Assembly: GCF_029581195.1 (NCBI RefSeq)
Contig: NZ_CP120737.1
Coordinates: 4,565,001-4,629,000, forward strand
Source of the DNA: Solwaraspora sp. WMMD791
GTDB taxonomy: Bacteria > Actinomycetota > Actinomycetes > Mycobacteriales > Micromonosporaceae
DNA: 64,000 nt
Direction of reading: 5' to 3'
Part shown: positions 1-8,462 of the stretch, in pieces
Layout of the letters: every line of letters starts with the position of its first letter
Position numbering within the stretch: the first letter of the stretch is position 1
Notes under the pieces: model-generated
Database searches by the model: none
Told to the model about the DNA's origin: nothing
What the model saw: only the letters and a program-made list of their open reading frames with translations
Made by a program: the position numbers and the translations under genes

Positions 1-1
1 G

Positions 2-451
2 GTCCGGGTGGACGTGGAGGACTTCCTGGTCCAGGTCGCGCACGGCCGTCGGTTGCTGGAGCGGGCAATGGTGGAGCCGGCGCGGACGATGCTCCGCGCC
101 GCCGACCGGGAGTACCGCGCGGACGTGTTCGAGGACGAGCCGTACGACGACTGGTCCCGGCCGCTGCGGGAGCAGGCGCGGGCGGCGTACCTGGACCTGT
201 TGCGGATGCTGGCCCGAGCGGACCGGGCCGGGGCGGTCGGTTGCCTGCTCCGGCTGTTGGAGCGGGATCCGTACGACGAGCCGGCCCATCGTGGGCTGGT
301 GCGTGCGCTGGTCGCGGCCGGCCAGCACGGCGAGGCCCGCCGGGCCTTCGACCGGTACGCCGAGGCGATGCGTGAGATCGGCGTACGGCCACCGGACCGA
401 CTTCTGCTGATGCCCACCCGACCCCGCCCCGGCTCCGCTGCGGTTCAGTGA
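2..451 (+). CDS. C-terminal part of a SARP-type regulator (BTAD domain), cut by window start
   Basis: The reading frame is open from the first bases of the window, so the gene begins upstream. About 149 residues are visible. They form the all-helical bacterial transcriptional activator domain (BTAD): the stretch DPYDEPAHRGLVRALVAAG followed by GEARRAFDRYAEAM and a closing IGVRPPD is the usual end of this TPR-like fold. In SARP/AfsR-type activators this domain follows an OmpR-like winged helix, which would lie outside the window. The gene converges on and overlaps by 7 bases the secreted-protein gene on the other strand. Domain assignment is firm; the targets are unknown. Confidence 0.85.
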   Translation, partial: VRVDVEDFLVQVAHGRRLLERAMVEPARTMLRAADREYRADVFEDEPYDDWSRPLREQARAAYLDLLRMLARADRAGAVGCLLRLLERDPYDEPAHRGLVRALVAAGQHGEARRAFDRYAEAMREIGVRPPDRLLLMPTRPRPGSAAVQ

Positions 452-1350
452 AACGTGGGGCTGAGCAGGATGGCGTACCCGGTCAGTTCGCCGTCGTCGC
501 TTCCGTCGTCGCTGGCGTCGTACCGCCGCGCCCCGGGGTCGTCCCAGGTCGGCTGATCCGGCCGGGGCACCTGGTCGGCTCGGGCACCGGCCAGGTTCAG
601 CACCGGGTGGGGTACGAGCGCGGTGAGCATCGCGCCCCGACCCCGGACGCTCGCGCCGACGCCGTAGACCCGCTGGTCGGACCCGGCGGCCCCGACGGTG
701 ACGGTCTTCGGCCAGGTGGCGTCGGTCCCGGTCGTGGCGCTGCGTCGGACGCCGGGCGTACCGTCGACGCTGGTCGGCCGTTTGCAGATGGCGTACGCGG
801 TGACCCGGGCCGGGGTGGTGCCGCCGACGTGTACGCGCACCCGCCGCAGGTCCTGATCGGGTGTCACCTCGTCGAGGTGGGCGGCGACGGCACCGTCGAA
901 CCGGAAGCCGGTGCCGGTGACCCGCGTCGGGTCCGGGCAGCTCGCGGCGGCCGTGGCACCGTCGACGGTGGTCGACGCCTGCCGGTGCGGTGGGTCCGAC
1001 GAGACGTCGCAGACGGCGATGGCCTCCACGGACCAGTCGGCGGTGTGGCCGTTCCGGGCGGCGGCTTCGACGGTCACCGACGACAGCGTCTGGTCGGGGG
1101 CGATCGCGGTCAGCGCCACGGCACCGGCGCCGTCGATGATCCGGCCGCCCGCCCCGAAGACCGACTGTCCAGCTTGTGGGCAGTGCACGGTCACCGATTT
1201 CACCGGTACGGGGTCGTGTCCGCTGACGAGCACCGCCAGGTCGGGTAGCTCACCCGGCCGGGCCGCCGTGACCGGAGTCACCACCGTGGCGACCAGGACG
1301 ACCACGAGCGTCGCCGCTGCGGCGACCTGCCAGTTCCGTTTCCTGCTCAT
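445..1350 (-). CDS. Secreted protein with three repeated beta-type modules, function unknown
   Basis: 301 residues. The N-terminus is an export signal: charged start (MSRKRN), a hydrophobic run of about 20 residues and an AxA cleavage site near residue 30. The mature part holds three copies of a module of roughly 80 residues. Each begins with a 'VxCPxG..VFGxGGRI' or 'RVYGVGASV' strand, continues with 'TAIxPDxxLxxVTV' and ends with 'AYAIC' or 'AIAVC'. Paired cysteines in the modules suggest disulfides outside the cell. ATG at 1348-1350 is the start. I do not recognise the enzyme or binding activity; a wall-associated or substrate-binding role is only a guess. Confidence 0.75.
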   Translation of the reverse strand: MSRKRNWQVAAAATLVVVLVATVVTPVTAARPGELPDLAVLVSGHDPVPVKSVTVHCPQAGQSVFGAGGRIIDGAGAVALTAIAPDQTLSSVTVEAAARNGHTADWSVEAIAVCDVSSDPPHRQASTTVDGATAAASCPDPTRVTGTGFRFDGAVAAHLDEVTPDQDLRRVRVHVGGTTPARVTAYAICKRPTSVDGTPGVRRSATTGTDATWPKTVTVGAAGSDQRVYGVGASVRGRGAMLTALVPHPVLNLAGARADQVPRPDQPTWDDPGARRYDASDDGSDDGELTGYAILLSPTFH

Positions 1351-1531
1351 GCTGCTCTCTCCCTCGTCGGGGCACCAATCGGGGCGTACTCAGGGTGCGC
1401 CGCCACGTCACGGTGGCGTCATGGTGCGCGGCCGGGCCCGGGGACCGTGACCGGAGCATGACTTCACCCTGACCACGTGGTGGCACGGTGACGTGCGCCG
1501 ATGTCCGGTGCTCATCCAGAGGGGAACAGTC

Positions 1532-2104
1532 ATGAAGAAGCTACGTACCGCAATCGTTCCGGGCCTGGTGCTGCTCGCACTCGGTGCGGTGCTGGTGGGG
1601 CAGGCCCCCGCGACCGCGCGGCAGCTGATTGACGACGACCTGGCCTATGCGGCCGACGGCAACGGGGTCGTGGCCTGCAACGGCGGTGCCCAGATCGCCA
1701 GCATGGTGCGCCTCAACGACAGCCCGGTCTCCATCGGGGAGACCGCCAACCCGGTGCAGGTGCCGGGTGCGGTGGTCCCGTTCGTGGTGCCGGCCGGCAC
1801 CAGCGCCCAGGTCCTGGTGACGTTCGATGCCGAGGCGCGGCTGACCGGCCAACCCAACACCTTCGCCACTGCGGCGGACTTCCTCCAGGTGCAGATTCTG
1901 CTCGACGGGGCGCCGATGCCGCCGGACAACGACCTGATGTTCACCACGGACATCGGCCAGTCCACCGCCACTCAGGCATGTAAGCGGGTCGGCCAGGGCA
2001 ATCACGTGGTGACCGTGGTCTGGCAGGTGATCGACCAGGCGGCCGCCAGCGTCCTCACCGGGATCCTGGACGACTACCAGGTCACCGTCCAGCTCAGCGT
2101 CTGA
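1532..2104 (+). CDS. Secreted hypothetical protein
   Basis: 190 residues from the ATG at 1532, which has a GAGGGGA ribosome site about 7 bases upstream; this start places a classical signal peptide (MKKLRT, then a hydrophobic core and an ATA-R cleavage region) at the N-terminus, unlike an upstream GTG at 1493. The mature domain is rich in V/T and probably beta-sandwich; single cysteines occur near 'VVACNGG' and 'ATQACKRV'. It stands alone, followed by a hairpin terminator. No family recognised. Confidence 0.75.
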   Translation: MKKLRTAIVPGLVLLALGAVLVGQAPATARQLIDDDLAYAADGNGVVACNGGAQIASMVRLNDSPVSIGETANPVQVPGAVVPFVVPAGTSAQVLVTFDAEARLTGQPNTFATAADFLQVQILLDGAPMPPDNDLMFTTDIGQSTATQACKRVGQGNHVVTVVWQVIDQAAASVLTGILDDYQVTVQLSV

Positions 2105-2156
2105 CCCGGTACGCCGCAGCAGCGGGTTCCCGACCCGTGGGGTTGCTCGACGCACC

Positions 2157-2185
2157 GCGCCGACCGGTTCGGAACCGATCGGCGC
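2157..2185 (+). terminator. Hairpin terminator after the secreted-protein gene
   Basis: Inverted repeat GCGCCGACCGGTTC / GAACCGATCGGCGC, 14 pairs with one mismatch and a one-base centre, beginning 53 bases after the stop codon at 2104. No U-tract is present, as is usual in high-GC actinomycetes. It can also serve the convergent gene ending at 2240. Confidence 0.65.
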
Positions 2186-2191
2186 GGTGCG

Positions 2192-2221
2192 GTGTGGTGC
2201 GATGTGGTGTGGTGCGATGTG
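2192..2221. repeat. Two tandem 15-bp units
   Basis: GTGTGGTGCGATGTG occurs twice head to tail (2192-2206 and 2207-2221), with a looser GCGGTGTGG before it. It lies between two convergent genes and looks like replication slippage. Confidence 0.8.
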
Positions 2222-2239
2222 GTGGCGGGGCGGGTGCCG

Positions 2240-3562
2240 TCAGCGGCGGTACTGGTCGCGGCGGCGTTGGGTGAGGTAGACGAGCCCTACGCCAGCGGCG
2301 ACGAGCACCAGACCGCCCACCATGATGTTGATCGTGTTCGCGCCGGTGAGGGCCAGTCGGTCCGCGAGCTCCTCGGCGCTGTCGACCTCGTCCGCGTCGT
2401 CCGTCACGTCGGCGAGATTGTCGGTGGCCGGGGCGTTCAGGCCCCCGGTTGCGGGCGCCGACGGGCTGGGCTCGACCTCCTGCTCGTCCTCTTCCTTGAC
2501 GTCTGATTCGGGGTCGGGTGTCGCCGGGTCGTTGGGCTTCGGGGTGCGGTCGGCGTCGCCTCGTGCGGGTTCCGGAGACTCGGTGGCCTCGGCCTGCGGA
2601 CTGGCCGGGGACGACGGCGTCGCCGCCGGGCTCTCGGGTGCCGGCTCCTGCTCGGCGGGCTCCTGCTCGGCGGGCTCCTCCTCGACCGGCTCCTCCTCGA
2701 CCGGCTCCTCCTCGACCGGCTCCTCCTCGGCCGGTTCCTCGACCGGGGGCTCGTTGGCCGGCGGTTCCTCCACGGGAGGCTCCTCGACCGGGGGCTCCTC
2801 GACCGGGGGCTCCTCGACCGGGGGCTCCTCGACCGGGGGTTCCTCGGCCCCGTCGGCCTGGACTCGGATCCGGACCGCGTCGATGGCCGGCGTCTGGTTG
2901 GCCCGCTGCATCATCGGGATGCGGTGTGAACCGTCACCCGCCCACGAGGCGCACTGGGCGATGCCCTCCTGCGGCAGGCCCGGCACCTGGATGGTGACCA
3001 CGTCCGGCTCCGACCCGCCGCCACCGTCCTCCGTGGCGACGAAGAACGCCGGCACCGGCGCGGGATCGACCGCCTCGGTGGTGCTGGACAGCATCCGGCA
3101 CGCGGTGTGGAAGTGGCCGCGGGTCAGGCCCTCGCCGGTGAGCAGAGCCGATTCGATGTAGTAGCCGCCCTGACCGGCGGGGAGGAAACGGTCGCGGACC
3201 AGGTTGCGGGTGCTCACCTGAAGTTGGAACGGTTCGCCGACGCCGACCGTCTGCGGGGCGTCGGTGATCAGCAGCGTGGGGTTGCGGTCGGCGTCGCCAA
3301 CCTCGCCGAAGGCGGTGGAGACGCAGCGACTGCCTTCCTGGAACCCGGTGTGCGGCGCCAGCGCGCTGTTCTCACAACCGTTGCCGATGACCTCGAGACC
3401 GTTGACCTGGGTGGTGGCCGTACGGTCGGTCTGGGCGTTGGATATCTGGCTGACGCCGATCAGGATCCCGAACGCGCCGAGGGTAGCGGTCGCGATGACG
3501 GCGCGGCGCACCCGACTGCCCGCGCGCGGTGTGGCGGCGCGTCTGTGAGCCGATCGTCCCAT
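2240..3562 (-). CDS. Sortase-anchored surface protein with EEPPV repeats and LALTG signal
   Basis: 440 residues. An N-terminal signal segment (hydrophobic run about residues 20-43) leads to an exported domain of about 190 residues with several cysteines. A low-complexity stalk follows: repeats of EEPPV, then EEEPV/EQEPA, then a Ser/Pro/Glu-rich run (about residues 240-380). The C-terminus is a cell-wall sorting signal: LALTG near residue 402, a hydrophobic helix and a final RRRDQYRR tail. LAxTG is the motif known for class E sortases of actinomycetes. No sortase gene is in the window. The exported domain is not recognised, so ligand or role is unknown. Confidence 0.85.
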   Translation of the reverse strand: MGRSAHRRAATPRAGSRVRRAVIATATLGAFGILIGVSQISNAQTDRTATTQVNGLEVIGNGCENSALAPHTGFQEGSRCVSTAFGEVGDADRNPTLLITDAPQTVGVGEPFQLQVSTRNLVRDRFLPAGQGGYYIESALLTGEGLTRGHFHTACRMLSSTTEAVDPAPVPAFFVATEDGGGGSEPDVVTIQVPGLPQEGIAQCASWAGDGSHRIPMMQRANQTPAIDAVRIRVQADGAEEPPVEEPPVEEPPVEEPPVEEPPVEEPPANEPPVEEPAEEEPVEEEPVEEEPVEEEPAEQEPAEQEPAPESPAATPSSPASPQAEATESPEPARGDADRTPKPNDPATPDPESDVKEEDEQEVEPSPSAPATGGLNAPATDNLADVTDDADEVDSAEELADRLALTGANTINIMVGGLVLVAAGVGLVYLTQRRRDQYRR

Positions 3563-3689
3563 GTGTACACCTTCCGAACGCTCACCGTACTGTGATTGTC
3601 GCTATCCTGGCCGGCGGCCGTCCGGCGAGACGCCGATGGCGGTGAGAGTGGCCGGCCGGGCCGTACGCATACGTTAGGGATCGGTTCAA

Positions 3690-3729
3690 TCAAGAATCAA
3701 CTTCCCAGCGAGAAATGATTGATTCTTGA
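3690..3729. promoter_or_regulatory. AT-rich inverted repeat in the promoter region of the LALTG gene
   Basis: TCAAGAATCAA (3690-3700) and TTGATTCTTGA (3719-3729) are perfect 11-bp reverse complements separated by 18 bases. The block is far more AT-rich than its surroundings. On the minus strand it lies after the acyl-CoA synthetase stop (3836) and before the LALTG start (3562), so it could be an operator or a terminator. The rest of the 3563-3835 gap shows nothing else I can support. Confidence 0.5.
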
Positions 3730-3835
3730 GGCGAAGGTAATGAAAACTTATGCCCTCGACATTGAACCGCCGACATCATCCGAACGGCTGATGTCGGGCC
3801 ACGGCCGCCCTGGTCACGCCACTGGTGACTGTCTG

Positions 3836-5329
3836 TCACCGACTGTCGTCGAGTAGCGCCTTCTTCTGCACCTTACCCATCGCGTTGCGCGGAAGTCGAT
3901 CCACCATGTGCACCTTGCGCGGTCGTTTGTGAACAGAGAGTTCGGTGGCGACGAAGTCGATGAGCTGCTGCGGCCGTACGCCGTCGGCCACCACGTACGC
4001 GACCACCTGCTGGCCGAGGTCGGCATCGGGGACGCCGACGACTGCTGCCTCGCGTACCGCAGGGTGGGCCAGCAGAACGTTCTCCACCTCGCCGGCGCCG
4101 ATCCGGTAGCCGCCGCTCTTGATCAGGTCGATGGAGGCGCGGCCGACGATCTGGTGCCAGCCGTCGGGGCCGATCCGCGCCACGTCGCCGGTGCGGAACC
4201 AGCCGTCCGGGGTGAAGTCGTCCCGACCGGCACGCCCCAGGTAGCCACCGAACACCATGGGTCCGCGTACCTGCAGTTCACCGACGGACTCGCCGTCGTG
4301 CGGCAGGAGTTCGCCGGCCTCGCCGGTCAGTCGGGTCCGTACGCCGGTCAGCGGCGTACCGACCCAACCGGGTCGGCGGTCACCGACCACGCGACTGCTG
4401 ACTGTGATCAATGTCTCGGTCATGCCGTACCGCTCGACTGGCTGGTGCCCGGTGAGCCGGGTCAGTTCCTGGAACACCGGTACCGGCAGCGCCGCGCTGC
4501 CGGAGACGAGCAGCCGGGCGTCGCGCAGCGCTCGGGCGGCGGTCGGATCGGCGCAGACCCGGGACCAGATGGTCGGCACCGCGAAGTAGAGGCTGCCGCC
4601 GGCCGCCGCGTACCCCTGCGGGGTGGGTCGCCCGGTGTGGACCAGCCGGCTTCCGGTGCGCAACGCGCCGACGACGCCGAGTACCAGGCCGTGCACGTGG
4701 AACAGCGGCAGCCCGTGGACCAGGACGTCGTCCGGGCTCCACGCCCAGGCCTCGGCGAGGGCGTCGAGGCCGGCGGCGATGGCGGCATGTGTGACCGGGA
4801 CGCCCTTGGGCGCTCCGGTGGTGCCGCTGGTGTAGAGGATCAGCGCGGTCCGGTCGGGGGTGACCGCCCCGGACGGCGGGTCGGCGCGGCGGCTGAGCAC
4901 GACCGGCACGACCGGTGGTCCGACCCCGGCATCGGAGCGCGGTCCGGGGTCGCGGGGTCCTGGGCCGAGGGGTCCTGGGCCGCGGGCGGGGCGCGGTCCG
5001 CCATCGGGGTCGAGAAGCAGGTCGGCGCTGCAGTCGCGCAGGATGTGGTCGCGTTCGACCGGCCCGGCGTCGGGCGGTACGGGGACCAGCGGGACGCCCG
5101 CGAGCAGGCACCCGGTGACCGCGACGACCGTCTCCAGGCTGGCGGTCGCCCGGATGGCGACCACGGTCGCACCGGCGACGTCGCGGGCGACCGCGCCAGC
5201 GGCGTCGATCAGTTCTCCGCTGGTGAGGGCTCGTCCGTCGACGGTGACGGCGGCCGGTACGTCGACCGACCCCAGATTGCTCAGTAGCACTGACCGGCCC
5301 TCCACATGGTCGCTCCGGTGCGGGGTCAA
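3836..5329 (-). CDS. Acyl-CoA synthetase, FadD36/malonyl-CoA-ligase-like
   Basis: 497 residues of the ANL (AMP-binding) superfamily. It activates a carboxylic acid to an acyl-adenylate and then to the CoA thioester. The P-loop is LYTSGTTGAPKG (about residue 165), then HGLPLFHVHG, the A5-type YGMTET, the TGD of 'WFRTGDVARI', and the C-terminal 'RASIDLIKSGGYRIG' and the catalytic lysine context 'PRNAMGKVQKKALL'. The combination of a short N-terminus and 'LFHVHGLVLGVVGAL' resembles malonyl-CoA synthetase/FadD36 rather than long-chain ligases; substrate is inference. A Gly/Pro-rich insert of about 15 residues (repeats of GPRDPGPR type) precedes the P-loop and looks like local expansion. No partner genes are adjacent. 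Confidence 0.85.
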   Translation of the reverse strand: MTPHRSDHVEGRSVLLSNLGSVDVPAAVTVDGRALTSGELIDAAGAVARDVAGATVVAIRATASLETVVAVTGCLLAGVPLVPVPPDAGPVERDHILRDCSADLLLDPDGGPRPARGPGPLGPGPRDPGPRSDAGVGPPVVPVVLSRRADPPSGAVTPDRTALILYTSGTTGAPKGVPVTHAAIAAGLDALAEAWAWSPDDVLVHGLPLFHVHGLVLGVVGALRTGSRLVHTGRPTPQGYAAAGGSLYFAVPTIWSRVCADPTAARALRDARLLVSGSAALPVPVFQELTRLTGHQPVERYGMTETLITVSSRVVGDRRPGWVGTPLTGVRTRLTGEAGELLPHDGESVGELQVRGPMVFGGYLGRAGRDDFTPDGWFRTGDVARIGPDGWHQIVGRASIDLIKSGGYRIGAGEVENVLLAHPAVREAAVVGVPDADLGQQVVAYVVADGVRPQQLIDFVATELSVHKRPRKVHMVDRLPRNAMGKVQKKALLDDSR

Positions 5330-5511
5330 GGGTCAATGGTGCCGGACCGGCGGTGTCGATCGGCCGTTCGGTCCGCCCGCCGACCCGACGGGGGACAGGT
5401 GGGTCTGGTCCGCTGTCGGTACGTCGACCGATCAGCCCACCGGACTTAGCGTCCTATCGGCATTTGCCGACCTGTTTTCCAGAACCAATTGGTCCGTTCG
5501 TGGACACCACG

Positions 5512-5527
5512 TGTGACGTGGATCACT
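5512..5527. promoter_or_regulatory. Candidate CRP/GlxR-type site
   Basis: TGTGACGTGGATCACT matches the CRP-family consensus TGTGA-N6-TCACA at nine of ten positions. It lies 103 bases before the lipoprotein start at 5631, in the divergent region with the acyl-CoA synthetase (start 5329). Sequence match only; no regulator gene is nearby. Confidence 0.4.
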
Positions 5528-5630
5528 TGTCGGTCGAGTGGTCTTGCGGGGGCGGGATACGGTGACGTTCCAGCAACCGAGGAAACGTACCGCGACGCAC
5601 GCCAACCGCTCGGTGGGGAAACTCGATAAA

Positions 5631-6020
5631 ATGAAGAAAAGAAAAATATCGTACGCGCTGGCGTCATTTGCCATTGCTGTTCCGATCGCCGGCTGCGGCA
5701 TCATCGGAGCAGGTGGCGCCAACAGTGAGGCCGAGCGGGACGAGTTCCTGCAGGCGCTGACCGATGGCGGGTACGCCGGGCTCGGTGAGCCGGTCGACGT
5801 GGACGGCCAATGGAAGGTCCAGGCCGACTTGGCGTTCGCCAGGTGCTACCTGTGGCTCGAATGGGACGGCGACGACTTCTACGTTTCGCACGCCACCGGA
5901 AATGGTGCACCGGTCACTCCGGAAGGGCGCGAGGACGTACCGAATCCCGAACCGACGACCGCCCTGGATCTGGTCAACGAAAGCCCGTCCGGGCAGGACA
6001 GTGGCGGCCGGGTCTGCTGA
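5631..6020 (+). CDS. Small lipoprotein
   Basis: 129 residues from ATG 5631 (GGTGGGGA about 11 bases upstream). MKKRKISYALAS begins a signal peptide ending in the lipobox IAGC (Cys near residue 22), so the protein should be lipid-anchored on the outer face of the membrane. The first codons are unusually A-rich for this genome. The mature part is acidic, with a few aromatic residues (CYLWLEWDGDDFYVSH) and a lone C-terminal cysteine. Its TGA overlaps the ATG of the next lipoprotein gene (TGATG), so the two are translationally coupled. Function unknown; DUF-type protein restricted to actinomycetes is my guess. Confidence 0.8.
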   Translation: MKKRKISYALASFAIAVPIAGCGIIGAGGANSEAERDEFLQALTDGGYAGLGEPVDVDGQWKVQADLAFARCYLWLEWDGDDFYVSHATGNGAPVTPEGREDVPNPEPTTALDLVNESPSGQDSGGRVC

Positions 6021-7261
6021 TGGGAGACCCGACGCGATCCTTCGGCCTGACGCGATCCTTCGGCCTGACGCGATCCACCGGCCCGACGCCATCCACCCGG
6101 GCGGCGGCCCTCCTCGCCGCCGGCACGCTGCTCCTGGTCACCGGCTGCGGCGGCGACCGGGCCGACGAGGCGGCCCCGGCCACCGCCGCGGCCGAAGCGT
6201 CGGACGCGGCGAACCCGTCGGCATCGGCCGCCGCGAGCCCGTCCGCCGACCCGGAGCCGGTGTCGTTCACCGAGGGCGGCGGGGCTGCGGCCCGCGACAC
6301 CGTCGCACCCGGCGCGATCGTGGTGCAGACCCTCACCGATGAGGAACTCGTCCTCTACAGCGTCGGCGACGACGGCACGGTGACCGAGAACTGGCGCTTC
6401 ACCCCCAAGGTGTACGCCGACAACCCGGTCCAGGACGTGGCGAGCAGCCAGCTCCGACGGGAGGACTTCACCCCGGACTACCGGCAGCTGGTCGTGATCC
6501 GCAAGGAAGCGGCCGAGCCGATCGGCTTCACCACCCGGGTGGGGCTGCTCGCCATCGACGGCACCTTCACCGATCTGTCCGGATACGGCGCGACCGACCC
6601 GGACAAGGCGGTCCAGTCCCACCCCGCCGTGCACCACGCCACCGCTCGGCTCTGGTACTGGCAGTATCAGGACCGGCAACGGCGGCTCATGTCGGTGGGC
6701 CTCGACGGGCAGGACCGCCGGCACGAGGCAGCGACCCAGGAGAAGCTGCCCAGGACCGTCGTCGGCCAACCGTTCTACTTCCCGCACTCCGCCGTCGCGG
6801 TGCCGACGTACGACGACGGCAAGGTGATGGTCGTCGACGACACCGGTACGGTCGCCGCCAAGTACGTCCTGGCCGGTGCCGGCGCCCACATCGGTGACCC
6901 GTACCAGATCGCCGACGCGCCCCGCTTCGCCTCGCCCGGTTACAGGCTGGTCAGCTGGGTCGACGAGCAGACGCTGCTGGCGTACGCCCAGGACCAGGTC
7001 TACGCCCTGACGATCGCCGGGTCGGCGTTGACCGAGCAGGCGTTGATCACCGACTCCGACGGGCCTCGGCGGCCGGCGATCCGGCAGGCCGCGTTGAGCC
7101 CCGACGCGACCCAGGTGCTGCTGGCCAGCGGCGTGGTCGACGACCTCGACGTGACCCAGTTCAGCCTGCTGCCGATCGACGGCGGCGAGGCGGCACCCCT
7201 CGCCCAGGTGGCCCCCGGGGCCGGCCGGGTCGGCGACCAGATCGTCGGGTGGGAGTCGTGA
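6020..7261 (+). CDS. Lipoprotein with probable beta-propeller fold
   Basis: 413 residues from ATG 6020. The N-terminus carries a short imperfect repeat (RSFGLT twice, from an 18-bp DNA repeat at about 6032-6075), then a hydrophobic segment and lipobox LLLVTGC (Cys near 41). An Ala/Ser/Pro linker leads to a domain of about 340 residues with regularly spaced short beta segments (for example LVLYSVGDDGTVTENW, GLLAIDGTFTDLSG, VMVVDDTGTVAAKYVL, TQVLLASGVVDDLD), which reads like a WD/TolB-type propeller. It heads a run of membrane protein genes and probably works with them at the cell surface. Role unknown. Confidence 0.75.
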   Translation: MGDPTRSFGLTRSFGLTRSTGPTPSTRAAALLAAGTLLLVTGCGGDRADEAAPATAAAEASDAANPSASAAASPSADPEPVSFTEGGGAAARDTVAPGAIVVQTLTDEELVLYSVGDDGTVTENWRFTPKVYADNPVQDVASSQLRREDFTPDYRQLVVIRKEAAEPIGFTTRVGLLAIDGTFTDLSGYGATDPDKAVQSHPAVHHATARLWYWQYQDRQRRLMSVGLDGQDRRHEAATQEKLPRTVVGQPFYFPHSAVAVPTYDDGKVMVVDDTGTVAAKYVLAGAGAHIGDPYQIADAPRFASPGYRLVSWVDEQTLLAYAQDQVYALTIAGSALTEQALITDSDGPRRPAIRQAALSPDATQVLLASGVVDDLDVTQFSLLPIDGGEAAPLAQVAPGAGRVGDQIVGWES

Positions 7262-7277
7262 CCGACGGGGTACCGCG

Positions 7278-7892
7278 GTGAACCCGCGCGGCTACTTCAT
7301 CCGGCTCGGTCCGTCCCGCTGGTGGTACGTGGTCGGGCTGGGACTGTGGGTGGCGGGCTTCGTCGGCCTGTTCGGGTACGGCTACACCCTGCAGTCGCAG
7401 CGCGACGCCGCCGCTGAGACGTTGTACCGTGCCGCCCTCGCCGAACCGGTCGTCGTGCAGGTCACCGAGGCCGGCGGGTACGGCGTCTGGCTGGAGACCA
7501 CCGTCGGCGGTGAGCGTCCGGAGTCCGTGCGGCGGCTGCTCGACTCGGCGCAGGTCCGGCTGGTCGACGTCCGGGTGACCGGACCCGACGGCGATCCGGT
7601 GCCGGTCGGGCCGACCTTCGGCAACGACCATCGGGTGACCACCGCGTCGGCGCAACTGCAGGGCTGGGGCATCGGGGAGATGACCCTCACCCCCGGCGAG
7701 TACCAGATCACGCTCGCCGACGCTGAGGCGTACACCGGTCCCGGTGTCGCCGGGCTGGCGGTCGGTCCGCTGCCGACGGCCGCCGACGGCCGGGTCTTCG
7801 CCGGCGGCCTGCTCACCTCGGTGGCCGGCCTGCTGGTGTGCCTGATGACGGTGGTGCTGCGCCAACGCGCCACCCGCCGCGCAAGCATGTGA
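7278..7892 (+). CDS. Membrane protein with two transmembrane helices
   Basis: 204 residues from GTG 7278, 16 bases after the lipoprotein stop. One helix lies at about residues 15-35 (WWYVVGLGLWVAGFVGLFGYGY) and another near 173-195 (VAGLLVCLMTVVL), with an exported domain of about 135 residues between them containing 'LSPGEYQITL'-like beta strands. This is the layout of a membrane-bound sensor or assembly factor. No family recognised. Co-directional with neighbours; probably one transcription unit from 5631 to 9292. Confidence 0.7.
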   Translation: MNPRGYFIRLGPSRWWYVVGLGLWVAGFVGLFGYGYTLQSQRDAAAETLYRAALAEPVVVQVTEAGGYGVWLETTVGGERPESVRRLLDSAQVRLVDVRVTGPDGDPVPVGPTFGNDHRVTTASAQLQGWGIGEMTLTPGEYQITLADAEAYTGPGVAGLAVGPLPTAADGRVFAGGLLTSVAGLLVCLMTVVLRQRATRRASM

Positions 7893-7928
7893 CGACACGA
7901 CGCCCTGACCGAACGGAGGTGGGACCCG

Positions 7929-8462
7929 GTGGATCCGGACAAGCCGCTGCAGTCACTGAGTGAATCCGAGCTGAGCAGCGCCCGGTGGGGCGGGGTGAGC
8001 GGCGCCGAGCAGGAGACCCACCGGCGCGAGCTGGAACGCCAGCTGCGGGAACGGGAGGCCAACCCTGACCCCGTCCCCGTGCGGCGACCGGGCCGGGGAC
8101 CGGCCGCCGGTGTCGGCACCGGCTGGCTGTGGAACCTGCTGCTGCTGGTGCTGCCGGTGGTCGTTCTGGGTGCCGTGCTGTCCGGGCTGACCCGGGGTAC
8201 GGCCTGGCTGGCCACGGAGTCGGTGCTGGCACCGCTGTTTCCCGCGCCGGGCGACAGCCCGGCCCGGTACCTGCTGTCGCTGGTGACGTTGCTGGTCCTG
8301 GTGCCGGGCAGCCTGGCGGTGCTCGCCGCCCGGCTGCAGCCGACCGCGCTGCGGTTGCCCGCCCGGCTGATCCTGATGCCGGCGGCCCTGCTGCTGGTGC
8401 CGGTGGTCTGCTACGTCACCGAGCTCACCGCCACCGCCGACCTGATGAGGTTGCCGTCGTGA
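7929..8462 (+). CDS. Three-helix membrane protein
   Basis: 177 residues from GTG 7929 with GGAGGTGGG upstream. A charged cytoplasmic N-terminus of about 60 residues (heptad-like 'QETHRRELERQLREREA') is followed by three hydrophobic segments (about 65-85, 112-133 and 142-160). The last codon overlaps the GTG of the next gene. Unknown function. Confidence 0.7.
   Translation: MDPDKPLQSLSESELSSARWGGVSGAEQETHRRELERQLREREANPDPVPVRRPGRGPAAGVGTGWLWNLLLLVLPVVVLGAVLSGLTRGTAWLATESVLAPLFPAPGDSPARYLLSLVTLLVLVPGSLAVLAARLQPTALRLPARLILMPAALLLVPVVCYVTELTATADLMRLPS

Noticed and set aside
2322-3161. Long plus-strand open frame rich in Ser/Gly over the LALTG gene
   Set aside because: It is the antisense of the Glu/Pro repeats; no ribosome site and codon bias belongs to the minus-strand gene.
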